From CAVXDY01 sp963760715 (GTDB lineage Bacteria > Actinomycetota > Thermoleophilia > Miltoncostaeales > Miltoncostaeaceae), in contig CAVXDY010000004.1 in assembly GCA_963760715.1 (NCBI GenBank), positions 62,001 to 126,000 of the forward strand: 64,000 nt of DNA, in the 5' to 3' direction. Numbering within the stretch: the first letter of the stretch is position 1; the number at the start of each line of letters is the position of its first letter. The translations under genes were made by a program, and so were the position numbers. The notes below the pieces were generated by a model, which was not told the DNA's origin, did no database searches, and saw only the letters and a list, made by a program, of their open reading frames with translations. Positions 25,506 through 38,840 of this stretch are shown here, one piece after another.

Positions 25506-28500
25506 ATGCGCCTCGATGCCGACGACCTCTGGCTCTCGCCGACCGACCTGGCGACGCATCTCGAGTGCCACCACGCGACGACGCTCGCGGCCGCGGCGGC
25601 GCGCGGCGACGGGGCCGCGGCGGCGCCGGGTGGCGACTACGCGCGCCTGATCGCGCGCAAGGGACGCGAGCACGAGCGGTTCTTTCTCCAGAGGCTCGGA
25701 GCCGACGGGCGCGATGTGGTGCTGATCGACGTCGACGGCGGCGGGCTCGAGGACGCCGCCACCATGACCGAGCTCGCCATGCGCGAGGGCGCGGAGGTGA
25801 TCTACCAGGGCGCCTTCGCCGACGGGGGCTGGCGGGGCCGCGCCGACTTCCTGGAGCGCGTGGAGCGCCCCACCGACCTCGGCGGCTGGGGCTACGAGGC
25901 CGTCGACACCAAGCTGAGCCGCGCCCAGGCGCTGCCGCATCACGTGCTTCAGCTGTCCGTCTACAGCCAGTCGATCGAGCGGATCCAGGGCCGCGCGCCC
26001 GAGTGGATGCACCTGGAGCTGGGGTCGGGCCGACGCGACACGATCCGGGTCGCCGACGTGGCCGCATACGTGCGACGGGCGCAGGCGGCCCTGCGACGAG
26101 CGGTGGACGAACCGCCCGCAACCGAGCCATACCCGTGTCCGCACTGCGCGGTCTGTGGTTTCGAGCGGGACTGCACCGCTCGCTGGCGCGCGGAGGATCA
26201 CCTCTCGGCGGTGGCGGGTGTCCGACGGGGACAGGTCGAGCGGCTGCATGGAGCGGGAATCGCAACGCTCGAGGCGCTGGGCCGCCTGGCGGCCGGCGTC
26301 CCCGTTGACGGGCTTCGGCGTGAGACCCTCGACGGGCTCCGCGACCAGGCGCGGCTCCAGGTGCGGAGCCGGGACACCGGGACGTTGGAATGGGAGGCGC
26401 GGGCGACCGAGCCGGGCCGCGGGCTCGAGCGGCTTCCCGCCCCGAGCGAGGGGGACGTGTTCCTCGACCTGGAGGGCGACCCCTTCTGGAAGCCCGAGCG
26501 GGAGCTCACCTTCCTGTTCGGGATCATCGCCCGCGACGGAGGGGAGTGGCGCTACGAGGCCTTCTGGGGCCACGACCCGGCGGAGGAGCGCGCGGCGCTC
26601 GCGGCGCTGATCGACACGCTCACCGCGCGGCTCGCGGCCGACCCGGGCATGCACGTGTACCACTACAGCCCGGCCGAGCCCTCGGCCCTCCCGAGGATGG
26701 CGGCGCTGCACGGCGTTCGCGAGGACGAGGTGGACGATCTCCTGCGCGGCGAGGTCTTCGTCGACCTGTACACGGTGGTCCGCCAGGGCTTCGTCGTGGG
26801 CGACCCCAGCTACGGCCTGAAGACCACGGAGCGCCTCGCCGGCTTCGCCCGATCCGCGGTCCTCGGGTCGGGTGCCGATGCCGTGCTGGCCTACGAGCGC
26901 TGGAGGCAGAGCGGCGACGCGGCCGAGCTCGGCGCGATCGCCGCCTACAACGAGGAGGACTGCCGGGCCACGCTCGCGCTGCGCGACTGGCTCGTGGGCC
27001 ACCGTCCCGCGGGGCTCGAGTGGTGGACGCCCTCCGGGCCCACATCCTCGACGGAGGAGGCCTCCGACCGGCGCGCGGGACGCCAGGCGCTGCGCGGGCA
27101 ATTGGTCGAGGGAGAGGAGGCCGGATCGCCGCGCCGGCTGGCCGGGGAGCTGCTCGAGTACCACCACCGGGAGGCGCGGCCGCAGTGGTGGCACTGGTTC
27201 GACCGCCGCGGCATGGGCGACGAGGAGCTGATCGAGGACGTCGAGGCCATCGGCGGGCTCGAGCGGTCGGGTTCGGCACCGGTGCTCGTCAAGAGCAGTC
27301 TGCTCCACGAGATGCGCTTCCCGACGCAGGAGCACAAGCTCAGGCCGGGCAGGAGGTCGTGTGATCCGGCAACGGGAAAGCCACTGACCGTCACGGCGAT
27401 CGACACGCTCGCCGGGACTCTCACGCTCAGCCGGGCGGAGAAGCGTCGCGACGAGCCGCTTCCCACGGCCCTCATCCCGGGGAAGCCCATTCCGACGACG
27501 ACCCAGGAGGACGCGCTTGCCCGCCTGGCCGAGTCGGTGCGCGACGGAACCAACCGCTACCCCGTCCTCGAAGGGATCCTGGGCCGGGCGCGACCCCGCG
27601 TCCGCGGCGTCCCGGAGGGCGCGCGCCTGCAGACGTCGGAGGTCGGCGAGGTGCTGCGGCTCGCGCGCGACCTCGACGGGAGCCACCTCGTGGTGCAGGG
27701 GCCGCCCGGCACCGGGAAGACCTGGCTCGGCGGGCGGATGGTGGCGGACCTCGTCGAGGGGGGGCATCGCGTCGGGCTGATGGCGTTCAGCCACAAGGCG
27801 ATCAACAACCTGCTCCGCGAGGTGCTCGCGGCGGCGGACGATCGCGGGGTCGACCTGCGCGTGGCGCGGAAGGTGTCCGAGTCGGATGACAGCCCCTTCG
27901 AGGGTGATCCCCGGGTCGACAACCTGAGCGATCAGGACGACTGCCGCGACGGGGGGCATCAGGTCGTGGCCGGCACCTCGTGGCTCTACGCGCCCGAGGC
28001 GTGGGATGACGCTCTCGACCACCTGGTCGTGGACGAGGCCGGGCAGCTCTCGCTGGCCGACACCCTGGCGGGAGGCACCGCGGCGCGGAACCTGATCCTC
28101 CTCGGCGACCCGCTCCAGCTTCCCCAGGTCTCGCAGGCGATCCACCCTCCCGGCACGTCCGCGTCGGTGCTCGAGCACCTGCTCGACGGGCACACGACGG
28201 TGCCGGAGGATCGCGGGGTCTTCCTCACGGTCACGCGGCGGCTGCACCCGGCGGTGTGCGCCTTCATCTCGCGCGAGATCTACGAGGGCCGGCTGGTGCC
28301 GCACGCGGGCTGCTCGGAGCGCACGACCGGGGCGGGTGTCGGCATCCGCTATCTGGAGGTGGCCCACTCCGGCCGCAGCTCGCGCTCACCCGAGGAGGCC
28401 GAGGTCGTCGCGGTCGAGGTGGAGCGCCTGCGCAGGCTGGGAACCGGACCCGGAGAGATCATGGTCGTCGCGCCCTACAACGCCCAGGTGAGGGAGCTTC

Positions 28501-28802
28501 GGGAGGTCCTCCCTGCGGCCGTACGGGTGGGGACCGTTCGACAAGTTCCAGGGCCAGGAGGCCCCGGTGGTCCTGTTCTCGATGGCCACCTCGAGCGGGG
28601 AGGACCTGCCGCGCGACGTGAGCTTCCTGTTCAGCCGCAACCGCCTGAACGTGGCGGTGAGCCGCGCCCAGTGCCTCGCCTATCTCGTCTGCAGCCCGGC
28701 GCTCCTCGAGTCGCGTGCGACGAATGTCGATGAGATGCGGCTCATCAGCACCCTGTGCGCGTTGGTCGAGGAGGCCGAACTGCAGACGGGGCGGCCGCCT
28801 GA
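25506..28802 (+). CDS. RecB-like nuclease / DNA2-NAM7-type helicase (TM0106 family), one frameshift
   Basis: Large (about 1,090-residue) protein with an N-terminal Cas4/RecB-like nuclease region. It has LARKGREHERFF, YEAVDTKLSRAQ and a cysteine cluster CPHCAVCGFERDC that probably holds an Fe-S cluster. An RNase H-like part follows (DVFLDLEGDPFW, YNEEDCRATLALRDWL), then a superfamily 1 helicase: Walker A VVQGPPGTGKTWLGG, Walker B LVVDEAGQL, motif III ILLGDPLQLPQV and RRLHPAVCAF. The frame breaks at GTTCGAC (28536-28542). Deleting one base gives VRVGTVDKFQGQEAPVVL and the final motif LNVAVSRAQ. The corrected frame then runs to 29097 through an antisense gene. One more G in the GGGG near 28790 would end it at the TGA at 28800-28802, the end I give. 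Likely role: processing of DNA ends. Confidence 0.85.
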
Positions 28803-28815
28803 GGTCTCAGGCGGC
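28794..28815. terminator. Inverted repeat at the helicase/antisense gene junction
   Basis: GCCGCCTGAG (28794-28803) and CTCAGGCGGC (28806-28815) are perfectly complementary with a 2-nt spacer. Each arm contains a TGA on its own strand, so both convergent genes probably end inside it. Confidence 0.5.
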
Positions 28816-29019
28816 GGTCTCGTTGACCTCCTCGATCGCCCCCACGACCAGGCCGTGCTGCTCGGGCGTGAGCCGGGAGAGCCGGCGGCGCACGACGTGG
28901 AGGGCCACGGCGCACCCGCCCCCCGCGACGATGACGTCCTGGACGGCGCGGCGGACGCGCGGCGCCTCCCGGACGGCCACGTCGTGGGCCCAGACGTCGA
29001 TGGCGATGCCGGTGTTCAT
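28807..29019 (-). CDS. Hypothetical small protein, 70 aa
   Basis: Seventy-residue alpha-beta-looking protein, MNTGIAIDVWAHDVAVREAP, then VRRAVQDVIVAGGGCAVALHV and a helical tail RLSRLTPEQHGLVVGAIEEV. I chose the ATG at 29019 because a TAGCCT -10 ends 7 nt upstream. It lies opposite the apparent read-through tail of the helicase, and the two cannot both be right over their full length. The antisense protein looks more natural. Family unknown. Confidence 0.5.
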   Translation of the reverse strand: MNTGIAIDVWAHDVAVREAPRVRRAVQDVIVAGGGCAVALHVVRRRLSRLTPEQHGLVVGAIEEVNETAA

Positions 29020-29026
29020 GCGACCC

Positions 29027-29032
29027 AGGCTA
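29027..29032 (-). promoter_or_regulatory. Putative -10 (TAGCCT) for the 70-aa gene, leaderless
   Basis: TAGCCT ends 7 nt before the ATG at 29019. Confidence 0.4.
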
Positions 29033-29112
29033 TGACCCGGTCGGATGCCGGTCACCCCCCGCGCGGACCGTTGACCCATCCCTCTAAAGGGGGGTAGCGA
29101 GGCTCGCGCGCA

Positions 29113-29859
29113 TCAACTCCTGGGGGATGTCACCGTGCCCCAGATCAGCACCGCGCCGCCCAGGCTCAGACGCCGCACGCGCACCGCGTCGAGCCCGGCC
29201 GCCCGGTGGAGGTCGAGCAGCGCGGGCAGCGGGTGGCGCTCGTAGAAGTCGGGAATGCTGCGGTGCAGGAAGCGGCCGGCGCGCCACCAGGGCCGCCCGC
29301 CCATGGCCAGGCCGGCCGCCGGCAGCAGGGCGCCGGTGTAGAGGCGCCACGCCGCGCGGGCCGGGCGCAGCGGCGGGACGCCGAACTCCAGGCCGGCGAC
29401 GATCCCGCCGGGCCGCACCACGCGCACGAGCTCCCGCAGGGTGGCGCCCGGGTCGGCCACGTAGCGCAGCAGGTAGCTCACGGTGAGCCCGTCGAAGCTC
29501 GCGTCCGGGAAGGGAAGCGCCTCGGCCTCTCCCTCGATGAGGCTCACGCGCTGCGACAGGCCGAGGTCGTCGAGGCGCGCGGCGGCCGCGGCCAGCATGG
29601 GCGGGCTCTGGTCGATGCCGGTCACCCGGCACCGGTGCTGCAGCACGAGCTCGGCGGCGACGGCGCCCGTGCCGGTGGCGACGTCGAGCACGTGGTCCTC
29701 GGGCCCCACCGGAAGGCGCCCCGCGAGGACCCGGTGCCAGCGCGGCTCCTGCCCCAGGCTGAGCAGGGCCGCGCGGCGCGAGTAGGCGGGGCCCGCGAGA
29801 CCCGAGAAGAGGTCCAGCGCCTCCGGCTTGCTCGCCGGCCCGCCGCCCCCGGTGCTCAG
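29113..29859 (-). CDS. UbiE/MenG-type class I SAM methyltransferase
   Basis: Methyltransferase of about 248 residues resembling demethylmenaquinone methyltransferase. The N-terminal segment ALDLFSGLAGPAYSRRAALLS matches the 'F..IA..YD..N..LS' block of that family. The SAM site is DHVLDVATGTGAVAAEL with the acidic end VTGIDQSP, then LIEGEAEALPFPDASFDGLT, VSYLLRYVADPGATLRELVRV and RPGGIVAGLEFGVP. The only ATG/GTG inside the frame (GTG 29709) would remove the family N-terminus. A CTG at 29859 overlaps the stop of the thioredoxin gene (CTGA) and gives the full protein, so I infer a CTG start by coupling. The quinone-methylation role is inferred from family likeness. Confidence 0.75.
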   Translation of the reverse strand: MSTGGGGPASKPEALDLFSGLAGPAYSRRAALLSLGQEPRWHRVLAGRLPVGPEDHVLDVATGTGAVAAELVLQHRCRVTGIDQSPPMLAAAAARLDDLGLSQRVSLIEGEAEALPFPDASFDGLTVSYLLRYVADPGATLRELVRVVRPGGIVAGLEFGVPPLRPARAAWRLYTGALLPAAGLAMGGRPWWRAGRFLHRSIPDFYERHPLPALLDLHRAAGLDAVRVRRLSLGGAVLIWGTVTSPRS

Positions 29860-30608
29860 TAGAGCGCCTGCGCCAGCCGGCGGCGGAACCGCACCGCGAG
29901 GGGGTGGTGCTCACCGAGCTGCGCGAACACGCCGAGCATCGTGGACCGCAGGTCGTCGCGAAGCTGAGGGTCGGCGACGGCGACGGCGTTGACCAGATGG
30001 CCCAGCGCCAGCTCGAGCTGGCCGCGGTCGAGGGCGGCGAGGCCGGCGGCCACGTCCGGCTGGTCCACGCCGGCCAGGCGGGCCCGCGCGAGCAGCGCGG
30101 CGGCGCGCTGGTCGTAGGCGACGGGCTCGAGGATCCCGGACAGCTCGCCGGGGCGGCCCTCCTCGATCAGCAGGCGCCCGAGGGCCACGCGCGCGCCCAC
30201 GTGGCCGGGCTCGGCGGCGATCGCCGCGCGCAGCGAGTCCTCGTCGCCGGCCGCCACCAGCCGGTCGGCCTCGGAGGGCACGAGCCGGTCGAGGAACGTC
30301 TCGATGGCGGGAGGCGGCTGAAGGCCCACGAACTCCGCCACGGCCTCGCCGTCGCGGTAGCCCTTCACGAGGGGGATGCTCATCACCCGGTTGGCCTGCG
30401 CCAGCCCCGGGTTGGAGTCGATGTTGACCTTCGCCAGCACCACGGCGCCGGCGCGGCGGTCGACCGCGGCCTCGAGGACGGGCGTGAGCTGGCGGCAGGG
30501 GCCGCACCAGGCCGCCCAGAAGTCCACGACCACGGGCACCTCGCGCGAGCGCTCGATCACCTCGAGCTCGAACGTGGCCTCGGTCACATCCACTGCGTCA
30601 TCCTCCAT
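29856..30608 (-). CDS. Thioredoxin with TPR-like C-terminus (CnoX/YbbN-like)
   Basis: A 250-residue thioredoxin-fold chaperone-type protein. Residues 1-110 are a canonical thioredoxin domain: VVVDFWAAWCGPCRQLTPVLE (WCGPC), VLAKVNIDSNPGLAQ and the cis-proline region VMSIPLVKGYRDGEAV. Residues 120-250 are helical repeats (SEADRLVAAGDEDSLRAAI, GHVGARVALGRLLIEEGR, LAALDRGQLELALGHLVNAV) typical of YbbN/CnoX, which protects substrates from over-oxidation and hands them to GroEL/DnaK. The ATG at 30608 was chosen because the longer frame upstream is shadow sequence. The stop overlaps the proposed CTG start of the methyltransferase. Confidence 0.9.
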   Translation of the reverse strand: MEDDAVDVTEATFELEVIERSREVPVVVDFWAAWCGPCRQLTPVLEAAVDRRAGAVVLAKVNIDSNPGLAQANRVMSIPLVKGYRDGEAVAEFVGLQPPPAIETFLDRLVPSEADRLVAAGDEDSLRAAIAAEPGHVGARVALGRLLIEEGRPGELSGILEPVAYDQRAAALLARARLAGVDQPDVAAGLAALDRGQLELALGHLVNAVAVADPQLRDDLRSTMLGVFAQLGEHHPLAVRFRRRLAQALY

Positions 30609-30664
30609 CTCGCCGCCGTCGTCGATCAACGGTAGCGAAGCGGCCCCGCGGGAGGCCGGATCGC

Positions 30665-30886
30665 TCAGGCGGCCTCGAGCTCGCGCGACACCGGCGGGCG
30701 GCACCGCGAGCAGGGCCGCCAGTGCGCGGCCAGGTAGCGCCAGGGCCCGTGGACCAGGTGGCGCACGCCCGGGTCGCCGCGGCGCGGCGCGTCCGGGCAG
30801 TCGGGCCGGTGGTAGCGGCTCCAGCCGCCGGCGCTCAGATGGGCGACGCAGCCGGTCTCGGCCGTGACCCGCGAAATCGTCGTCAT
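30665..30886 (-). CDS. Small protein with Ada-like zinc-binding pattern, 73 aa
   Basis: Seventy-three-residue basic protein. The stretch WSRYHRPDCPDAPRR, then about 28 residues later HWRPCSRCRPP, resembles the metal-binding domain of Ada (YHRPSC...C...GYRPCKRCxP). One of the four usual cysteines is missing (Pro/Ala at that position), so a histidine or the upstream Cys12 would have to complete the site. GGGGAGGGG lies just before the ATG, a strong ribosome site. There is no methyltransferase domain, so it is not a repair enzyme by itself. It is divergent from ettA. The likeness is my own motif reading. Confidence 0.5.
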   Translation of the reverse strand: MTTISRVTAETGCVAHLSAGGWSRYHRPDCPDAPRRGDPGVRHLVHGPWRYLAAHWRPCSRCRPPVSRELEAA

Positions 30887-30993
30887 GTCCCCTCCCCGGG
30901 GAGTCGCGCGGCCCCTCCGCGCGCTGGTTCATCGTCGGTCCCCATCGACGATAGCGCGGCCGGAACTGAGCGTCGGGGCCGCCGGCGCTTCGT

Positions 30994-30999
30994 TACGCT
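30994..30999 (+). promoter_or_regulatory. Putative -10 (TACGCT) for ettA, leaderless
   Basis: TACGCT ends 7 nt before the ATG at 31007. No ribosome site lies between. Confidence 0.45.
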
Positions 31000-31006
31000 G
31001 GGAAAC

Positions 31007-32690
<1,684 letters not shown>

Positions 32691-32720
32691 GCGGGCGCCG
32701 CGGAGGGCCGCGGCGCCCGC
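32691..32720. terminator. Strong bidirectional hairpin between ettA and the sulfatase gene
   Basis: GCGGGCGCCGCG (32691-32702) and CGCGGCGCCCGC (32709-32720) form a perfect 12-bp stem with a 6-nt loop directly after the ettA stop and 9 bp before the sulfatase stop. Confidence 0.75.
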
Positions 32721-32729
32721 CCCTCCGCC

Positions 32730-35081
32730 CTACTGCCGGCCCAGGTGGGCGCGGAGCTCGGCCTCCGGGTCGTGGATCAGCTCGCCGCTGACGTCCACGG
32801 TGACCTTGCGCAGGGTGCCGGTGAAGCGGAAGGGGCTCGTGTAGTCGGGAGTGACGGGTGAGCCGGGGTTCGCGCCGCAGGTGAGCGCCCCCGGGTTGAG
32901 GACGAAGGGGGTCGTGACGGGCGCCTCCGCGTTCCCCACCAGCGCCCCGTCGACGTAGAGCTGCAACCGGCCGGGCGCGCCCCTGCCGTGGTCCATGTCC
33001 GGCGCGCCGGTCGGCTCGAACTCGAAGCGCAGCTCGTGCTCTCCGGGGGTGATCGGAGCATCGGACGCGACGGAGTGCAGGGAGCGGCCGACGTAGTTGT
33101 GGACGTAGTGCAGGCGGCCGTCCTTGACGAAGAGGGAGTACCCGCCCGCCGCGGTCCCCTGCGACAGCAGCACGCCCTCCGCCCCCGCGTCGGGGATGAC
33201 CACCTCGGCCGTGATGCTGTGCGGCCGGTTCAGCACCCTGGGCCCGGCGAAGAACGGGATCGACTGGGTGCCCGGATAGTAGGTGTACGAGTCCCGGAGC
33301 GGTGCCACGAGCGGCTTCTCGCCGACCATCCGGGCGAGCCCGCTGCCGTCGATCGGGAGCACGCCGTACTTCCCGGCCTCCACGTACCACGTGGCGATCA
33401 GCTTGATCAGCCGGTCGCGGTGGTCGGCGGCCACGTCGTGGTTCTCCGCGAAGTCCTCGGCCACGTGGTACAGCTCCCAGCCGCTCTCGTCGAGCGTCAC
33501 GAGCGTGTCGGCCGAGATCGGCTGGCCGAAGCCCGCGCCGGCCTCCGTGAACGACGGGCCGGGCCACGGGCACACCGCCCGCCAGCCGTCGTCGTAGATC
33601 GCGCGGTGCCCGAGCATCTCGAAGTACTGCGTCCGCCGGAGGCTCTCGGCGTCCGCGTCGTCGAGCGCGTGCGCGAAGCTGACGCCGTGGAGCGGCGACT
33701 GGGTGACGCCCCGGATCGTGGCGGGAGGCTCGATGTCGAGCAGGTCGAGCACCGTCGGCACCATGTCGATGATGTGCGCGTACTGGGAGCGCACCTCGCC
33801 CCTCGACCGGATCCCGGCCGGCCACGAGACGATGAAGGGGTCGCAGGCGCCGCCGCGGTAGGTCTCGCGCTTCCAGCGCCGGAAGGGCGTGTTGCCCGCC
33901 CAGGTCCAGCCCCACGGGTAGTGGTTGAAGGTGGTGGGGCCGCCGATCTCGTCGATCCGCGCGAGGCTCTCCTCGAGCGGCTCCTGCGCGTTGTTGAAGA
34001 ACTGCGCCTCGTTCGTCGTGCCCGTCGGCCCCCCCTCGGCGCTCGCGCCGTTGTCGGAGATGACCATGACGAGGGTGTTGTCGAGCTGGCCGAGCTCGCG
34101 CAGGAAGTCGAGCAGACGGCCCAGGTGATGGTCGGTGTGCGAGAGGAAGCCGGCGAACACCTCCATCATCCGGCTGCCCAGCCGGCGGGCGTCCGGGGAG
34201 AGGAACTCCCACTCGGGCACGTCGGGGTCGTGCCGGGACAGCTCCGCATCGGCGGGGACGATGCCGAGCTCCTTCTGTCTCGCGAAGGTCCTCTCCCGGT
34301 AGGCCTCCCAGCCGTCGTCGAACACGCCGGCGTACCTGTCCGCCCACTCCTTGGGCACGTGGTGCGGCGCGTGCGTCGCTCCGAAGCAGAGGTGCAGGTA
34401 GAACGGCTTGCCGGGATCCACCTGCTTGGCGTCGGCGACGAACTCGATCGCCCGGTCGACGAGGTCCTCGGTGAGGTGGTACCCCTCGTCCGGCGTCCTC
34501 GGAGGCTCGACCTGGTGGTTGTCGTAGACGAGGTCCGGGTACCACTGGCTCGTGTCCCCGCCGAGGAAGCCGTAGAAGCGCTGGAAGCCGCGGCCCAGCG
34601 GCCAGCGGTCGAAGGGGCCGACGGCCGTCTCCTGGTTGCTGGGGGTGAGGTGCCACTTCCCCACCATGAACGTGCTGTAGCCGTGCTCGACGAGCATCTC
34701 CGACAGCAGGCCGTTCTCGAACGGGACCACGCCGTTGTAGCCGGGATAGCCGGTCGCCAGCTCGGTGATCGCCGCCATGCCGTTGGCGTGGTGGTTGCGC
34801 CCGGTGACGATGCACGAGCGGCTCGGCGAGCACAGGGCGGTCGTGTGCATGTTGTTGAAGCGCAGGCCACTCTCCGCGATGGCGTCGAAGGCCGGCGTCT
34901 CGATCGGGCTGCCGTAGCAGCCGAGCTGCCCGAAACCCGTGTCGTCGAGCACGACGATCAGGACGTTCGGCGCATCGTCCTTCGGTCGCGGGGGCCTCGG
35001 CCACGCGGGGCTCGACTCGTCGGCCGTGCGTCCGATGATCCCCGGGAAGGGACGTTCCGGGTCGTACTCGACAACGGGCAA
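32730..35081 (-). CDS. Arylsulfatase (formylglycine type)
   Basis: Sulfatase of 783 residues that removes sulfate from esters. The metal site is NVLIVVLDDTGFGQLGCYG, and the active-site motif LCSPSRS (Cys84) is the CxPSR form matured to formylglycine by a separate enzyme. GKWHLTPSNQ, LCFGATHAPHHVP and VISDNGASAEGG are further sulfatase blocks. Residues about 590-783 form a C-terminal beta-sandwich-like domain (ITAEVVIPDAGAEGVLL, HELRFEFEPTGAP, GRLQLYVDGALVGNAEAPV). No signal peptide was found, so it is probably cytosolic. The TTG at 35081 was chosen because GGAGG lies 6 nt upstream and no ATG/GTG fits. The formylglycine-generating enzyme is not in this window. Confidence 0.92.
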   Translation of the reverse strand: MPVVEYDPERPFPGIIGRTADESSPAWPRPPRPKDDAPNVLIVVLDDTGFGQLGCYGSPIETPAFDAIAESGLRFNNMHTTALCSPSRSCIVTGRNHHANGMAAITELATGYPGYNGVVPFENGLLSEMLVEHGYSTFMVGKWHLTPSNQETAVGPFDRWPLGRGFQRFYGFLGGDTSQWYPDLVYDNHQVEPPRTPDEGYHLTEDLVDRAIEFVADAKQVDPGKPFYLHLCFGATHAPHHVPKEWADRYAGVFDDGWEAYRERTFARQKELGIVPADAELSRHDPDVPEWEFLSPDARRLGSRMMEVFAGFLSHTDHHLGRLLDFLRELGQLDNTLVMVISDNGASAEGGPTGTTNEAQFFNNAQEPLEESLARIDEIGGPTTFNHYPWGWTWAGNTPFRRWKRETYRGGACDPFIVSWPAGIRSRGEVRSQYAHIIDMVPTVLDLLDIEPPATIRGVTQSPLHGVSFAHALDDADAESLRRTQYFEMLGHRAIYDDGWRAVCPWPGPSFTEAGAGFGQPISADTLVTLDESGWELYHVAEDFAENHDVAADHRDRLIKLIATWYVEAGKYGVLPIDGSGLARMVGEKPLVAPLRDSYTYYPGTQSIPFFAGPRVLNRPHSITAEVVIPDAGAEGVLLSQGTAAGGYSLFVKDGRLHYVHNYVGRSLHSVASDAPITPGEHELRFEFEPTGAPDMDHGRGAPGRLQLYVDGALVGNAEAPVTTPFVLNPGALTCGANPGSPVTPDYTSPFRFTGTLRKVTVDVSGELIHDPEAELRAHLGRQ

Positions 35082-35249
35082 GGTGGACCTCCGCGGTTCG
35101 TCGTCCGTCGGGTGGAGAGGGCGACCGCAAGCCTGCGATGGGCGCCGCCGGGATGCAAGACCTCGGGGCCGGTCCGCCCGGGCCCCTGCGGCCCGTCTCC
35201 GAGCGGTACCCTTCGGGGTCGGACCGACGACCCGCACGAGGAGCCAGCA

Positions 35250-37936
<2,687 letters not shown>

Positions 37937-37940
<4 letters not shown>

Positions 37941-38840
37941 CCGAAACGCCCGCTGATGTAGTCCTCGGTCGCCTTCTCGGACGGGGTGGAGAAGATCTTC
38001 TCGGTCGTGTCCATCTCGACGAGGTGGCCCGGCATGCCGGTGGCCTCCAGGTTGAAGAACGCGGTGTAGTCGCTGGCGCGGGTCGCCTGCTGCATGTTGT
38101 GGGTCACGATGACGATCGTGTAGTCCTCCTTGAGCTGGTGGACGAGGTCCTCGATCGCCAGCGTCGCGATCGGGTCGAGCGCCGAGGCGGGCTCGTCCAT
38201 CAGGAGGACCTCCGGCTCGACCGCGATGGCGCGCGCGATGCACAGGCGCTGCTGCTGGCCGCCCGACAGCCCGATGCCCGCACGGCCCAGGCGGTCCTTG
38301 ACCTCCTCCCACAGGTGCGCGCCGCGCAGCGAGCGCTCCACGCGCTCGTCCATCTCGTCCCTGCTCATGCGCGCCTTGTTGAGCTTCAGGCCCGCAGCGA
38401 CGTTGTCGTAGATGGACATCGTCGGGAAGGGATTGGGCGCCTGGAAGACCATGCCCACCTTGCGCCGTACCAGGACCGGGTCAACGTTCGGGGCGTAGAT
38501 GTCCTGCCCGTCGATCACCACCGAGCCCTCGGCGCGCGCGCCGGCGATGATCTCGTGCATGCGGTTGAGCGAGCGCAGGACGGTTGAACTTGCCGCATCC
38601 CGAGGAGCCGATGAACGCGGTCACGGCATTCGGCTTGATCGACATCGTCACCTGCCGGACGGCGTGGAACGCGCCGTAGTACAGGTCGAGATCGGTGACC
38701 TCGATGCCGCGGTGCGCCGCGGTGGTGGCCCCTGCCGCCGCGGGATCCGCGCCGGTCGCCGGGCGTCCGTCCGCGGCACGTTCGGCGGCCGCCGCGTCGG
38801 GCTCCGGACCCTGGCCGTCGCGGTGGGCCTGGGTGGCCAT
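37937..38840 (-). CDS. pstB: Phosphate ABC transporter ATPase PstB, one frameshift
   Basis: ATPase of the high-affinity phosphate importer, about 300 residues. An unusual 45-residue Ala-rich N-terminal extension precedes IEVTDLDLYYGAFHAVRQV. Walker A is interrupted: FIGSSGCGK is followed by a one-base insertion at GTTGAAC (38583-38589, plus strand). Deleting it restores GCGKSTVLRSLNRMHEI. Then come VGMVFQAPNPFPTMSIYDNVA, the signature LSGGQQQRLCIARA and Walker B VLLMDEPASALDP. Since the break hits the catalytic lysine-serine, a true frameshift would kill the protein. The ATG shares one base with the pstA stop. It is the last gene of pstSCAB. Confidence 0.9.

Noticed and set aside
32988..35249. 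The aconitase frame is open for over 2 kb upstream.
   Set aside because: That stretch is antisense to the sulfatase; AcnA homology begins at the GTG at 35250, which has a ribosome site.
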